From Mesostigma viride (Eukaryota > Streptophyta > Mesostigmatophyceae > Mesostigmatales > Mesostigmataceae), in the NCBI GenBank assembly GCA_009746045.1, contig RPFO01000359.1:1156649-1220648 (forward strand): a stretch of DNA of 64,000 nt, given 5' to 3'. The notes beneath the pieces were generated by a model. The model ran no database searches and was not told where the DNA came from. It saw only the letters and a program-made list of their open reading frames with translations. Positions within the stretch are counted from its first letter, which is position 1, and each line of letters starts with the position of its first letter. This document shows positions 1-11,540 of this stretch, in pieces. A program made the position numbers and the translations under genes.

Positions 1-790
1 GCTAGGCATCATCTGCTGTGTGGCGTGTCATGGGCACACATGTACATGACTAATTAGTGTTCATAAGTCAGCTGCTATAATAGTGCCTGTAGTAGGCGTG
101 CATGTACAAGGCCACTGTCTAACTATTCTACACTACTACTGCTGTATTCCCCTAAGCTGGGGCGGCTGGAGTCGCTGGGGCCGCGCGGTGGTCGAGGGGG
201 TCGCGTGCCAGGGCTTGTGGCCGACGTAGATAGCCGCCCCCTTCCAGTACACCGGCTGCATGTCCCGCCTGCCGGCTCTGCCGGAGCTGCATGGAGGTAG
301 GTCGGCCATAGCTCCCGTCGCCGTTGTTGCTGCGCCAGGGTCAAGTCGTCGTCCACGGTGAAGGGAGTGTTCTCGAGCCGCTTGCGGCGTCTGAGAAACG
401 AAATCTTGTCCGCTGGGCTCTTAAAGATGAGAAGAAGCGGGGGCCGGCGCCCCTGCCTTACCCCGCGGGGAAGGCGGTGGGCGGCTGGCAGCTCGATCTC
501 ACCAGTAAGGCCCATGCCGCGACCAAGGATTTCTCTCTCAAACGCACGTGCAAGCTTCTCGGAATTCTCACCTTCCTCCATGTCAAAGTTCTTGAGTATG
601 ACGTCAAGGCTGCGCTTGGCGAGCTCGGCCTCCTCGCGGAGGTCGAGCTGCTGCTGCTAGAGCTGTGCTGCAACGGCGGAGGTGGTGGAGGTGGTGTGTT
701 GCATGTCCGCCCAGGTCTGGGTGGGAGGAGCATCGCCAGCCGGGCCAGCGAGGGCTGGCTTGGCGGCAATGTCCTTCAGGTCAGCTCCTT
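1..790 (-). mobile_element. half-LINE copy A (ORF1-only retroelement), 5'-truncated
   Basis: Read on the minus strand, this is the 3' half of an ORF1 followed by the family's 3' UTR, which runs off the left edge. The ORF1 part (about 160-780) has the C-terminal pattern of L1-type ORF1 proteins: an aHRLPR-type motif, a hydrophobic strand before DKISFLRRRKRL, then DDDLTLAQQQRRRELWP and YWKGAAIYV. It matches the copies near 3.5, 7, 51 and 55 kb. Small indels shift the frame near the C-terminus, so it is a pseudogene. It meets copy B head to head near 790-820. Confidence 0.8.
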
Positions 791-821
791 GCCCCTTCGT
801 CAGCCATCATGGTGGACGTCA

Positions 822-2266
822 GCCACGAGCCACGAGCCACGAGGTAGCCATGGCTGACGGCGGAGCTCATAACTTTCACGTTTGAGCACCGAATTTAGCT
901 GTGAATATCACAATCGACGCGTCTTTCTATACGGCGCACATGCTGATATAATTTTCCGAAGCTATTACGCAATATTCGATGAGCAATTGCCCCTCGACGC
1001 AACGCAGCCTGGCCAGCGGCTGCGCTCGGCAATGAAAATACGTCTGCAGCTCAGGCTGCAGCTTCGCCCACCGGCCCAGAAGGCAGCGGCGCCACTAGCC
1101 AAGCTCTAGTGGTCGTCCAGCCCCCCGAGCCCGCCTCGCCAGCAGCGTCGCCTGAACCCAAGCGCAGTCGCCCTGCCGAGCCGAGCTGGGTCGAGCTCGA
1201 ATTTGTAGCCGAAGCCCGCCAGCCCGACTTCTTATAGACAAGTTTACCGATCGAGGAACGCATCCTGGCCTGCGTGTTTAATTTTTGGATCGCACGCCTC
1301 GCTTCTTGAACTGTGCAAGCAGCTCTTCATCCAAGGTCGCCTCTTTGATCCTCACCAGAGGCGCGCCTCTGGACACTTTCGACCCCTTCCCCAGCCTCCG
1401 CCGCCCCCACCTCCAGCAATTCGCTCTCTTTTCCCTCCTTGGACGCTCCATCGAGGAGCTTTGGCCCCCCAAGCCCCTCACCACCACCTTAACCGCATCC
1501 TCCATCCGCTCACTCCTCAAGGAGGCCCTCGAGCAGCACGTGGCCCCCATCGCTGCGGATGTGGCGGCCATGGGCAGCACGCAGGCTGCCGAGCTTCCCC
1601 TCCTCTCCACCATCTCCACCGCCACCAGGCTCCACCCTCCTCGCCTCCTCCACCGCCACCACCCCCACCTCCGACGCCATCACCGCCCAGCTCCGCGACA
1701 TCGACCAGCGTACGTCTTAAGGACAATGCCATCGCTATCGAGGTCCTGCAGAACACCGCAGGCCTCACCGCCCAGGCGGTGAAGGACATTGCCGCCAAGC
1801 CAGCCCCTGCTGGCCTGGCCGGCGATGCTCCTCCCATCACGACCTGGGCAGCACACCACCTCCACCACCTCCGCCGTCGCAGCACAGCTCCAGCGGCAGA
1901 TCGATGCTTGACCTCCGCGAGGAGGCCGAGCTCGCCAAGCGCAGCCTTAACGTCATTGTCAAGAACTTCGACATGGAGGAAGGTGAGAATTCCGAGAAGC
2001 TTGCGCGTGCGTTTGAGAGAGAAATCCTTGGTCGCGGCATGGGCCTTACTGGTGAGATCGAGCTGGTCGCCCACCGCCTTCCCCGCGCGCGGGGTAAGGC
2101 AGGGGCGCCACCGCTCCTTCTCACCTTTAAGAACCCGACGGACAAGATTTCTTTTCTCAGACGCCGCAAGCGGCTCGAGAAGACTCTCTTCACCCTTGAC
2201 GATGACTTGACCCTGGCGCAGCAACAACGGCGACGGGAGTTATGGCCGACCTACCTCCAGCTTAGC
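822..2266 (+). mobile_element. half-LINE copy B, near full-length ORF1 pseudogene
   Basis: It begins with the family's 5' leader, a short CACGAGC-type repeat and a stretch ending near the ORF1 ATG at 980. The body shares most of its length with the copies at 7-8.4, 51-52.7 and 54-55.6 kb. The reading frame breaks soon after the ATG and again in the proline/alanine-rich middle. The intact part at 1904-2260 encodes the L1 ORF1-like C-terminal domain. It stops inside the WPTYLQL motif at about 2266, where unrelated DNA begins, so it has no 3' UTR. Confidence 0.8.
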
Positions 2267-2335
2267 CACGCTATGTCTATAATGGGACCCCATGGATGTT
2301 GCATTAAGAATTTAGCCATGCTATTCTGATCCATA

Positions 2336-2412
2336 GGTAAGGCAGGGGCGCCTCCGCTTCTTCTCATCTTTGATAGCCCAGCGGACAAGATTTCGTTCCT
2401 CAGACGCCGCAA
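2336..2412 (+). mobile_element. short half-LINE ORF1 fragment
   Basis: About 77 bases repeat the ORF1 segment from the GKAGAPPLLLIF motif to the FLRRR motif of the other copies. It is flanked on both sides by unrelated sequence. Confidence 0.7.
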
Positions 2413-3530
2413 TGTCACGTCCGTGATCATTTACGTCCGTGCACTCAAGAAGTTACGCGGTTGCCGTAATCGGAATCGTTACCGACGTTTGGTTGGTTCC
2501 GATTCAGTAGGCCGCAGGCTTTGTTCCTTGGGCCGGTGTGGAGCGCCGCGCCGGAAAGGCCTGAATTTCTAGAGTGACAGTCTTAGGTGACCTGACTTAG
2601 GTTCAGGCGCAAGACTTTGGGGCGCAAAGCCTTGGTGGCTTGCGCAATATTCCGGTGCGTGACATTTGGCAGTTATGAATCTTTTGTATTGTCCAGACGG
2701 AATGATGTTCAGTCCATCTGACAAAGCTAGATACGCAGATCGTAGTGTGCGGTGTGCTGGCTCGCACGTGGTTGTCGAACAGACTTGCTCTGCATTTTGC
2801 TGGCAGTCTAACTGCACGTCAGGCGGCTTGCTGGCAAATGCGACAGCGCATGGATGCCGGGATTTTTGGAGGTATTTAGGAGCAGCGCAGCGGCCATGGT
2901 GGTCGTTGTTCGCTCGTTTCTCTCCCTCACAACTAGTTTGTTGTCTTCATGGGGTTAAACTTCTCGAACAGCCCGGAGCAGCCCCCGTGAGTGGTTGCAT
3001 GTCGTTGCCATGACGATGGTCGATAAGATTGACAATGGTTTGATCCGGTTGGGATGTTGTTGGCATTGTGGACGAGAAACGTTCTGCTGACCCGGGAACA
3101 GTCCCGGGAAAGGGCCGGTTCGTCGTTGGCCAGTGTGCCAGTAACTGGGACATGAGCGCAGAGTCACACAGTTGATATAGATTATGACGTAAGTAAACAC
3201 TGTTGCGCCACAGTGGCGTCATGGTCGGTCTGTGGTGATTTCGATGGGTCTCAAGGATATGTAGTTACTCTTACAGTTGCGGCAGCACAACTCGGCATTC
3301 ATTGTAATTTGTCAAATGTTATGGAATGAATGGTTTGGGCATTGCTTTCATCATAAAGCATTATTGCAATCTTCATAATATAAATATCGGCTGGCTGCGC
3401 TGCCTGTCATGAAGGTGGTGGCGCCGTCAAGGACCACACCTATCATTTCCACTTTATTTAATATAGTGGATCACACACAAGAGTACTCTATTGCTATGGA
3501 TATGCCTTCCAAGTGATAGGCTAGGATATA
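2413..3530. other. gene-free stretch, no recognised feature
   Basis: Mid-GC sequence with no reading frame resembling a known family. The short open frames here lack family motifs, and no repeat shared with the rest of the window was noticed. Confidence 0.5.
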
Positions 3531-3540
3531 ATGGCACGCA

Positions 3541-4213
3541 AACGCGACAGCAAGCGGCTCGAGAATACTCACTTCACCGTGGACGACGACTTGACCCTGG
3601 CACAGCAACAACGGCGACGGGAGCTATGGCCGACCTACCTCCAGCTCCGGCAGACCAAGGCGGGCCAGCCGGTGTACTGGAAGGGGGCGGCCATCTACGT
3701 CGGCCACAAGCCCTGGCAAGCGACCCCCTCGACCACCGCGGCCCCAGCAACTCCAGCCCCAGCCTAGGGGAATACAGCAGTAGTGTAGAATAGTTAGACA
3801 GTGGCCTTGTACATGCACGCCTACTACAGGCACTATACCAGCTGAGGCCTAGCCTTTTTAGTCATGTACATGTGTGCCTATGATGAGCCACCCTCCAGAT
3901 GATGCCTAGCTTTATTTAATTATGCCGTGCCCATGCAGGGGGTCACTCCCTGCTGAGAAGCCATGCCCTAGCCTTTGTATAGCTGCGCTGATCTTCCCCA
4001 CCTATGACAGGCTCCCCTTAGCTGGGTGTTGCCTGAAACTCTGGGTGATGCAGGTGCCCTAGTGCACCTAGAGCAAGTGTTGTTTACATTCCCACCCTTG
4101 CAGGAAGTAGCTTAGAATGTATGATAGGCCATATGCCCCTTCTCTGGGCTATGTGCTACATATACTCCCAACGGAGTTATGTTACAATTCAATTCAATTC
4201 AATTCAATTCTGA
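3541..4213 (+). mobile_element. half-LINE copy D: ORF1 C-terminus plus complete 3' UTR
   Basis: The fragment starts in the RKRLEN motif of ORF1 and reaches the ORF1 stop at about 3767 (alanine/proline-rich tail). About 430 bases of 3' UTR follow and end in four CAATT units. The same 3' UTR occurs in reverse at 50.86-51.28 kb and in part at 6.6-6.95 and 55.87-56.3 kb. This fixes the element's 3' end and shows that no reverse transcriptase follows ORF1 in this family. Confidence 0.8.
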
Positions 4214-4475
4214 TCCATGCTATGCCTATGCAGAGAGATGCTCTCTATTGAGAAGCCATGCCCTCGCCCTTGTATAGCCATGATGATCTTCCCCCCACTT
4301 CGGAAGTAGGAATTAATTAATCTTCCCCCCACATGGCATGCTCCCCCTTAGCTGGGCATAGCGTGATAGACCTTGAGGGTGCGGGTGCCCTGGTGCACCT
4401 AGAGCAAGGGTAGCTTACATTCCCACCCTTGCATGAAGTAGCCTAGGATGTATTAAAAGCCATATGCCCCGTCTC

Positions 4476-4895
4476 TAGCTGGCACCAAGCCCGCCCAGCC
4501 TGGGCGATATGTCCTCACCTGGCGTGCCCCCGGCCGCGCGCGGCAGGGCCGCCACCCGTGGACTTTTCGTGATAGACTCGGCATGGACATGTGCTACACT
4601 AGACGTGACGGGCTCACCCCCGGGCAGCCTCCTGGTTTGTCTGTAATATGGAGGAAGATGGTGCGCAAGGATAGATGGCAAGTAGTGATGAAGGAGACCA
4701 CCCCCAAGCCTGTGGGGGCTCCGCGTGTGACCAAGTATGGCATTCATAGCGATTCGGGCCGCGGTGCCCACACCCCTGTAACTAGGACCTAGATAGCTTA
4801 TACCATCCATTCCATCCCATGTTCCCCTCCCACTGAGGACTTATGCTCACGTGACGCAGTCACGTGTCTATTAATTAATTAATTAATTAATTAAT
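4476..4895 (+). mobile_element. LINE copy, severely 5'-truncated, with terminal hairpin and (TTAA)n tail
   Basis: It encodes only the last ~105 residues of the LINE reverse-transcriptase ORF, in frame to the stop near 4792, and is nearly identical to the C-terminus of the copy at 9.8-11.5 kb. A ~60-base 3' UTR follows, then the hairpin CACGTGACGCAGTCACGTG at 4848-4866 and a (TTAA)n tail. Truncation from the 5' end and a simple-repeat 3' end are what target-primed reverse transcription leaves. Confidence 0.85.
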
Positions 4896-5644
4896 GCCCC
4901 GTCTCAGGGATATGTGCTACATTGACTCCCAACGGAGTGATGTTCCTAATTAATTAATTAATTAATTAATTAATTACCTCCAGAAACGGCAGACCAAGGC
5001 GGGGCAGCCGGTGTACTGGAAGGGGGGCGGCCATCTACGTCGGCCACAAGCCCTGGCATGTGGCCCCCGCGGCCCCAGCGACTCCAGAATCCAGATCAAG
5101 AGCTCAGAAAATCAAGGGCTATGTGCTACATAATATACTCCCAACGGAGTTATGTTCCTAATTAAGTAATTAATTAATTAACCCGTGTCCTTCACCGCCT
5201 GGGCGGTGAGGCCTGCGGTGTTTTGCATGCAGGACCTCGATGGCGATTGCATTGTCGACTTGCCCTATGTTTCCCATATTCTTAGGCACAGGCGCCTGGG
5301 CCTAGCCGGGCACCTGGCCCACACAGATCAGGTACGTAGACACATCAGATAGACTAGCTGGCACCAAGCCCGCCCAGCCTGGGCGTTATGTCCTCACCTG
5401 GCGTGCCCCAGGCCGCGCGCGGCAGGGCCGCCACGTACCCGTGGACTTTTCGTGATAGACTTGGCATGGACAAGTGCTACCCTAGACGTGACGGGCTCAC
5501 ACCCGGGCAGCCTCCTGGTTTGTCTGTAATATGGAGGCCGAGTCACGTGTCTATTAATTAATTAATTAATTAATGGAGGCCGAGATGGACGCAGTCACGT
5601 GTCTATTAATTAATTAATTAATTAATTAATTAATTAATTAATTA
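4896..5644. mobile_element. mosaic of small LINE and half-LINE fragments
   Basis: Pieces in order: half-LINE 3' end with (TTAA)n (4896-4978, plus); ORF1 C-terminal fragment (4979-5070, plus); half-LINE 3' end with (TTAA)n (about 5100-5180, plus); ORF1 fragment on the minus strand (about 5181-5252); LINE RT C-terminal fragment (5253-5535, plus); two partial LINE 3' ends, the second with a partial hairpin at 5587-5601 and a long (TTAA)n. It looks like repeated insertion into the same TTAA tails. Confidence 0.65.
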
Positions 5645-5669
5645 AAATCATAGCTCCGTGGGGAGCATA

Positions 5670-6569
5670 CACCGTCCGCATTGGAAGTTTGTTATTATGG
5701 GTCAATTTTTGCCGTATTTGCATTACGAATAACCCTGGATTGTTTGTTGGGGAGCCAGTTAGAGTCCCGGGTTTTTATTATTTAATTAAAACCTTTTGTT
5801 TGTTTGTTTGTCCTGCAGCCGTTCAAGGCACGTGGGTACTTATTTAATTCAATTTCTTTTGTTTGTTTGGTAGATATGGTACACGCCGTCCCCAACCCGG
5901 CCCGGCGGCCCCCCTTTCGGCGGCCACAGGCTATAGTCACTAGTCAGTGGAGGTCTCAGGTCAGTGATACCCTATTTAATTGCTCAAGGCCCATAAGTAT
6001 CGCACATGAGTAGTACATCTTACATGTACATCTGTAGACACGCTCAGGCCTCAGCCTCTACAGAGTACCGACCGACGTGCCCTGCCGAGGCAGTAGAGCG
6101 TGGATTGCTGGATGCAAAAGCGGTTCACTTGGTTCTCCTTCAACTCAGTCCTCCAAGAGGCAAGAAGTGAATTCCTGGTAGTCGGACACTTCAACTTGTG
6201 AAAGACTTGTCGGTATTGATTAGTAACGAGCGATGGCTGGTGAAGTTCGAGCCTCACCCCGCGCTCGGCCTGCGTCTCGCGGGTTTTTTTCGATTTTCAC
6301 GATATTTCATGTTTCCCGCCTGTCCAAGGTATTTTCGAAGGTTTTATGTACTTTATATTATATAATATAAAGTGTTTGTTTGTTTTCTCACAGGGCGACG
6401 ACCCCGTGCCCACATGAGTTAATTAATTAATTTTGTTTGTTTGTTTGTTGAGTCCAGTCCTCAGCCCCCGGAGTTAATTAATTAATTTTCTTTTGTTTTT
6501 TTTATGGTTTTCAGCCAGAACATTTTCCAGAAGCTAATTATTTAGTTAGAACTTCCAATGCGGACGGTG
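5670..6569. mobile_element. 900-bp non-autonomous element with 20-bp inverted repeats, TA target duplication
   Basis: The left end reads CACCGTCCGCATTGGAAGTT and the right end is its reverse complement. Each is flanked by TA (5668-5669 and 6570-6571). Removing the element restores the half-LINE 3' UTR seen in the other copies, which fixes the insertion point. The TA duplication fits the Tc1/mariner superfamily. No transposase frame was seen; the interior is AT-rich with (TTTG)n stretches. Confidence 0.75.
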
Positions 6570-6957
6570 TATGTAACACATAGCCCTGAGAAAGGGGCAT
6601 CTATGGGTTTGTAATACAATCAGGGCGACAACCTGCAGGTGTAGGATGTACAACTATCACCTGCTCTGGGTGCACTAGGTGCACCTGCACCTCCATGGTG
6701 GTTCATGCCTCCTAAACAAGCACAGGCACCCAGGGGGGGCTTGAGGAGAGGGCCTAGAAGGCCTGCATGACATATGGGGTGGAAGGTGTGTGGCTAGGCT
6801 ATAGCTGGGGTACACATGGCCTCTGGCTCAGCAGAGAGTAACTCCCTGCATGGGCAAAGCATGACTCGAAATTGCTACGGCTATTGCAAGGGCGGGTGTG
6901 GGCCCGTCACGTAGGCATACATGGCCACGTCACTAAGCTTTCTAGGCTACACTACTG

Positions 6958-8350
6958 CTATATATTCCCTAGGCTGGGGTGGCTGGGGTGGCTGGGGCGG
7001 CAGGGGTCGCCTGCCAGGGCTTGTGGGCGACGTAGATGTCCGCCCCCTTCCAGTAGACCGGCTTCTGCCCCGCCTTCTGCCGAAGCTGGAGGTAGGTCGG
7101 CCATAGCTCCCGTCGCCGTTGTTGCTGCGTCAAGGTCAAGTCGTCGTCCAGCGTGTAGGCGGTCCCCCCAAGCCGCTTGCGACACTTGAGGAACTCCATC
7201 TTATCCGCCATGGTGTTAAAGGTGAGGAGCAAGGGGGAGGGGCCGGCCTTACCCCGCGAGCGGGGAAGGCGGGTCACCCCCCGCGGCTTGCCCTTACCAG
7301 TGATAGCCATGGGGACAAGGATTTTGTTCTCAAACGCCAGGGCAAGGGTCTCGGAGGTCTCGTCCTGCAGCGGGTCGAAGTGCTTGACTATGACGTTAAG
7401 GCTGCGCTTGGCGAGCTCGGCCTCCTCGCGGAGGTCCAGCGTCTGCTGCTTAAGCTGGGCGGCGCGACGGCGGAGGTGGTGGAGGTGGCGTGCTGCTTAA
7501 GCATGTCCGCCCAGGTCGGGATGCCGGGAGGAGCATCGCCGGCAGGGCCAGCAGGGGCTGGCCGAGCGGCGATGTCCTTCACCGCCTGGGCAGTGATGCC
7601 GGCGGTGTTCTGCAAGCATTCGATGGCTATGGCATTGTCCTGCAGGCGCTTGTCGATGGCGAGGAGCTGGGCGGTGAGGGCGTCGGTTGTGGTGGAGGTG
7701 GAGGCGAGGAGCTTGGAGGTGGCGGTGGTGGTGGAGGAGAGGAGGGGAAGCTCGGCAGCCAGCGTGCCGCCCATGGCCGCCACATCTGCGGCCAGGGGTG
7801 TCACGTGCTGTTCGATGGCCTTGTGGATGATGGAGCGAATTTCGGAGGTGGAGGGGGGGGCCCAGATCTCGGCGACAGAGCGCCCGAGGAGGCAGCAGAG
7901 GGCGAGGAGCTGAAGGCGGGGGCGGGAGTAGCGGGACCCGCGATCCGGGTCAAAAAAATCACCGCGGGTAGGCGGAATGATGCGACCTTGGACGTAAAAG
8001 TACTTGCACAGGGCAAGAAGCGAGGTGCGCGTCCCGAAGAACACGGCGTTCATAAACTGGATGGGAGCTGCTTGGCCGTGTGTCCACCAGGCAGCTGATT
8101 TGGCGTCAAAGTCGATTTCTTTCCAGCCCGGCTCGTCAGGGGGCGGATCCTCAGGGCGACTGCGTTTGGGCTCAGGCGATGCAGAGGGCGAGGCAAGTCC
8201 GTGAGGGGGCTGGGCAACCACCAGTGCACGACTAGTGTCACCGTTGCCTTCCGGGCTTGAGGGCGAATCTGCTGCCGAAGCTGCAGACGGACTTTCATTG
8301 CCGAGCGCAGCCGCCAGGCTGCGTTGCGGCAAGGGGCGTTTGCTCGTCAT
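6958..8350 (-). pseudogene. ORF1 of half-LINE copy E (one frameshift)
   Basis: A putative nucleic-acid-binding ORF1 protein of about 460 residues. The N-terminal ~310 residues (8350 to about 7455) are rich in Ala, Pro, Ser and Thr, with a short basic KRSRP-like motif and a conserved LLGRSVAEIW-type segment. One indel near 7455 shifts the frame. The C-terminal part (about 7455-6958) has an LREEAELAKRSLNVIVK helix, possibly a short coiled coil, then the L1 ORF1-like RRM/CTD motifs RLPRSRGKAG, DKMEFLKCRKRL, DDDLTLTQQQRRRELWP and YWKGADIYV. The layout matches the Transposase_22 domain of L1 ORF1p. It is the least damaged ORF1 here and still not intact. Confidence 0.75.
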
Positions 8351-8515
8351 ATATTGCGTTATAGCTTCTGAAAATTATATCAGCATGTGCGTCTAAGAAA
8401 GACGAAGCGATTGTGATATTCACAGCTGAATTCGGGGCTCAAACGTGAAAGTTATGAGCGCCGACAGCCATGGCTACCTCGTGGCTCGTGGCTCGTGGCT
8501 CGTGTTAATTGATTA

Positions 8516-8736
8516 ATGGAGGCCGAGATGGTACGCAAGGATAGATGGCAAGTAGTGATGAAGGAGACCACCCCCAAGTCTGTGGGGGCTCCGCGTGTGT
8601 GACCGCGTATGGCATTCATAGCGATTCGGGCCGTGGCCGGTGCCCACTGAACCCTGTAACTAGGACCTAGATAGCTTACATCATCCATGCATTCCATCCC
8701 ATGTTCCCCTCCCACTGAGGACTTATATATGCTCAC
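8516..8736 (+). mobile_element. LINE 3' fragment
   Basis: Repeats the last ~50 codons and 3' UTR of the LINE RT family (WRQMVRKDRWQVV-type motif and the GIHSDSG segment), with a frame-breaking GT insertion near 8600. It ends at the TATGCTCAC motif that precedes the hairpin in other copies. No hairpin follows here; a different sequence takes over at 8737. Confidence 0.7.
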
Positions 8737-9106
8737 ACCCTCCGCCTTCTTCAAGGAGTGTTGCCGGCTCCGGGAGGACCGGCTGGACCTGGAGGGCCAG
8801 CGGGCCCCATGGTCGGCGCGGACCTGGACGTCATATTGGCGTCAGCGCTTGTCGGTGGCGCTGACTCGGGCCATGGCTGACATCATGCTCCGCCGTACGC
8901 GGGCTGATTTTGCGGTGCAGCAGGGCTATTAGGTTCCTCCCGTTAGGCGTTTCCATTGGTCTTATCGTAGTATAGAGCTTTGACATGGCTCTGTATATAG
9001 GTTTATAGCTGGGCGTTTGCTTTGGTTTGAGTGATTTCACTCTGCTGTAAGTAATTATATTTTTAATATATGCTCACATGACGCAGTCACGTGTCTATTA
9101 ATTAAC
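8737..9106 (+). mobile_element. second LINE-type fragment with hairpin and TTAA tail
   Basis: An open frame ends at 8932 with basic, Trp/Arg-rich residues (RTWTSYWRQRLSVAL). It occupies the place of a retroelement ORF C-terminus but is unlike the main LINE here. It is followed by a 3' region, the hairpin variant CACATGACGCAGTCACGTG (9076-9094) and TTAA units. Probably a different LINE subfamily; the protein itself is not recognised. Confidence 0.5.
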
Positions 9107-9778
9107 TCGCGTTAGCACATTTATAACGCAATTTTTTGCGTTATAACACTTTATTTCAATTAAACACATCTAATGAAGCAAGCATGATATGGGCTATCTG
9201 AGGCCAGTTATGAATTCTCTGAGATATATAAAAAAATGTAGTATATGGTCTTGGCATGTAATTCCCAGCCTGGCTATGTGAAATTCAAAGTTGAAGACAC
9301 ATGGGTCTCGTAAACTATGACCCCCTCACACTACAAGGGGCCGGTATGCCACATGGGTCAAGTATTGCAGGCACTGAATTTTTTGGAGTAAAAGCAATAT
9401 ATGTAGACCCTCGTGGCTGCATATGGGCTTGAAATAAGCAGCCCTCCTATTTTCCCCACACCCATGAAATTATAACACTATAACACTGGGTAGACAAGTG
9501 GGTGCACACAAAAGGCACTGTGGGCCCCTTGGGGGGCATAAACCCATGGAGATGCACAAACTAAGCCCAGATATGTCAAAATAAGACAGGGCAACCACCT
9601 GCAGCCAATAATACAAGCTGGCCACATGCCACGCTTAACGAGAAGAGCGGGCACTGCGGCCACCTTGTCCATGCACGTAGGTAACGTGGTACGGACACCC
9701 TACGCAAGGCATGCATTCTAGGAGGCAGCCACCAACAAACTAGTGGTGTTGAGCCTATTTCAGCCTGCCCTAGCAAGG

Positions 9779-11540
9779 ATTAATTAATTAATTAATAGAC
9801 ACGTGACTGCGTCACGTGAGCATAAGTCCTCAGTGGGAGGGGAACATGGGATGGAATGGATGGTATAAGCTATCTAGGTCCTAGTTACAGGGGTGTGGGC
9901 ACCGCGGCCCGAATCGCTATGAATGCCATACTTGGTCACACGCGGAGCCCCCACAGGCTTGGGGGTGGTCTCCTTCATCACTACTTGCCATCTATCCTTG
10001 CGCACCATCTGCCTCCATATTACAGACAAACCAGGAGGCTGCCCGGGGGTGAGCCCGTCACGTCTAGTGTAGCACATGTCCATGCCGAGTCTATCACGAA
10101 AAGTCCACGGGTGGCGGCCCTGCCGCGCGCGGCCGGGGGCACGCCAGGTGAGGACATATCGCCCAGGCTGGGCGGGCTTGGTGCCAGCTAGTCTATCTGA
10201 TGTATCTACCTGATCTGTGCGGGCCAGGTGCCCGGCTAGGCCCAGGCGCCTGTGCCTAATAATGTGGGAAACATAGGGCAAATCAGCGTACAAATCCTCA
10301 TTACTAATGTGCAAACCAAAGGGGATGTTAAGGGCCTTGCGCAGCATCTTGGTGACGGCGCCGTCGAGTCGTTGCTCCAGCTCCTGCATCAGTGTCCACG
10401 TCTCGGCGCCGTAGGTCAGGATCGTCAGAATGACGACCTTGAAGAGGTCACGCTTGACGATCCGGGGTAGGGCGGGGTTGCTCCACCAGCGGCGGTGGTC
10501 ATGGAGGTGCGCCCACGCCATGCCGATCCGTGTCGTCATGTCGTCCTCGCAGTCAGGAAGCCAACTGCCGAGCAGCTTGAAGCGGCCTGAAGTAGGGTAG
10601 TTGACCTCGGCATCGTCTAAGAGGCGGAGTGTGGGTGGGGGCCCTGCCATGCCGAGGGCCAGGGCCTCCGTTTTGGGGCTGATTTCTAGACCAACCGCCC
10701 GAGCCTCGAGCGCCAGGCAGTCCAGCCAAAGTTGGGCAGACTCCGGCTTCTCGATGAGCGTGATGTCGTCGGCATAAATGAGGTCAGCTAGTAAATTCTG
10801 CTTGTTAGTCGGCCCCCCTTCCCCAAGCTCGTTCGTGATCGCTAGGCCAGGGGCACGGCCTGCAATGCTAGCAAAGCGAGCACGTGCCTGGCGCATAACA
10901 TAATCCACTACAATAATAAACAGGTACGGCGACAGGACGCAACCCTGCCAGACGCCGGTCTGCAGTGGGCAGGGCGGGGTTATGCCGTGCTGAGTGCGCA
11001 CCGAAGTGGTGGACCCCTCATACAGCGTGCGGATGACGGTAATCAGGGGAGTGGGGACGCGAGCGCGAGCAAGTACAGCCCATAGAGCGTCCCAGAGGAC
11101 AGAATCAAAAGCCTTGATGAAGTCGACGAAGATCAGGATGGCGGGAAACTCACCAGGTTGCAGGAGAGCGATTTCCTCGAAGAGGCGACGCGCGACGAAG
11201 ATGGCCATGACGGTGTTGCGCCCAGGACGGAAGCCCATTTGACTTTCCCCAAGGTGACAGTCGAGAGCAGAACGAAGGCGGTTGAGGATCATGCGCATGA
11301 ACAACTTAAGTGCGGCGCTCTGGATGCAGACTCCTCTGTAGTTGGCGGGGTCGTCAGGGGAACCTTTGTTTTTGTACAGCATAATACGGTAGCTGTGCTG
11401 CCACTCAGGAATCGGCGGCGCGTCGGCAAGCAGGATCCGGTTGCAGACGTCAAGCAGGAACCCCGTGAGCGCCGTCAGCTTAATCACCGGGGCTGGGAGC
11501 TGGTCAGGTCCAACGGCAGCATAGAAGCGGAGTTGCTTGG
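9779..11540 (-). mobile_element. LINE (non-LTR retrotransposon), 5'-truncated, 3' end complete
   Basis: Minus-strand insertion nested in the TTAA transposon. From the right: RT coding sequence (about 11540-9874), ~55-base 3' UTR, terminal hairpin (9800-9818) and (TTAA)n at 9779-9796. The endonuclease and 5' part are missing, as expected for incomplete target-primed reverse transcription. Confidence 0.85.
9874..11540 (-). CDS. LINE reverse transcriptase, C-terminal ~550 residues
   Basis: An uninterrupted frame, open past its first internal start to the truncation point at about 11540. RT motifs in order: a PDQLPAPVIK entry segment; the YKNKGSPDDPANYRGV fingers motif; FVDFIKAFDSV (catalytic Asp of motif A); TGVWQGCVLSPYLF (motif B); the YADD catalytic box (motif C); then thumb and C-terminal sequence with a FKVVILTILTYGAETW motif and an RHRRLGLAGHLART segment. 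This is the layout of non-LTR RTs without an RNase H domain. The first ~half of the usual ORF2, including the endonuclease, is gone. Because the frame is intact, the insertion may be fairly recent. Confidence 0.85.

Larger units (their letters stand above)
5645..8504 (-). mobile_element. half-LINE copy E, the most complete copy, interrupted by a 900-bp element
   Basis: Read on the minus strand: 5' leader from 8504 (CACGAGC-type repeats), ORF1 from the ATG at 8350, 3' UTR from about 6958 down to a (TTAA)n end near 5645. The 3' UTR is split by the TA-flanked element at 5670-6569. Neither the body nor the 3' UTR holds a reverse transcriptase or endonuclease, so the copy would depend on enzymes supplied in trans, as mammalian HAL1 half-L1 elements do. 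Confidence 0.8.
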
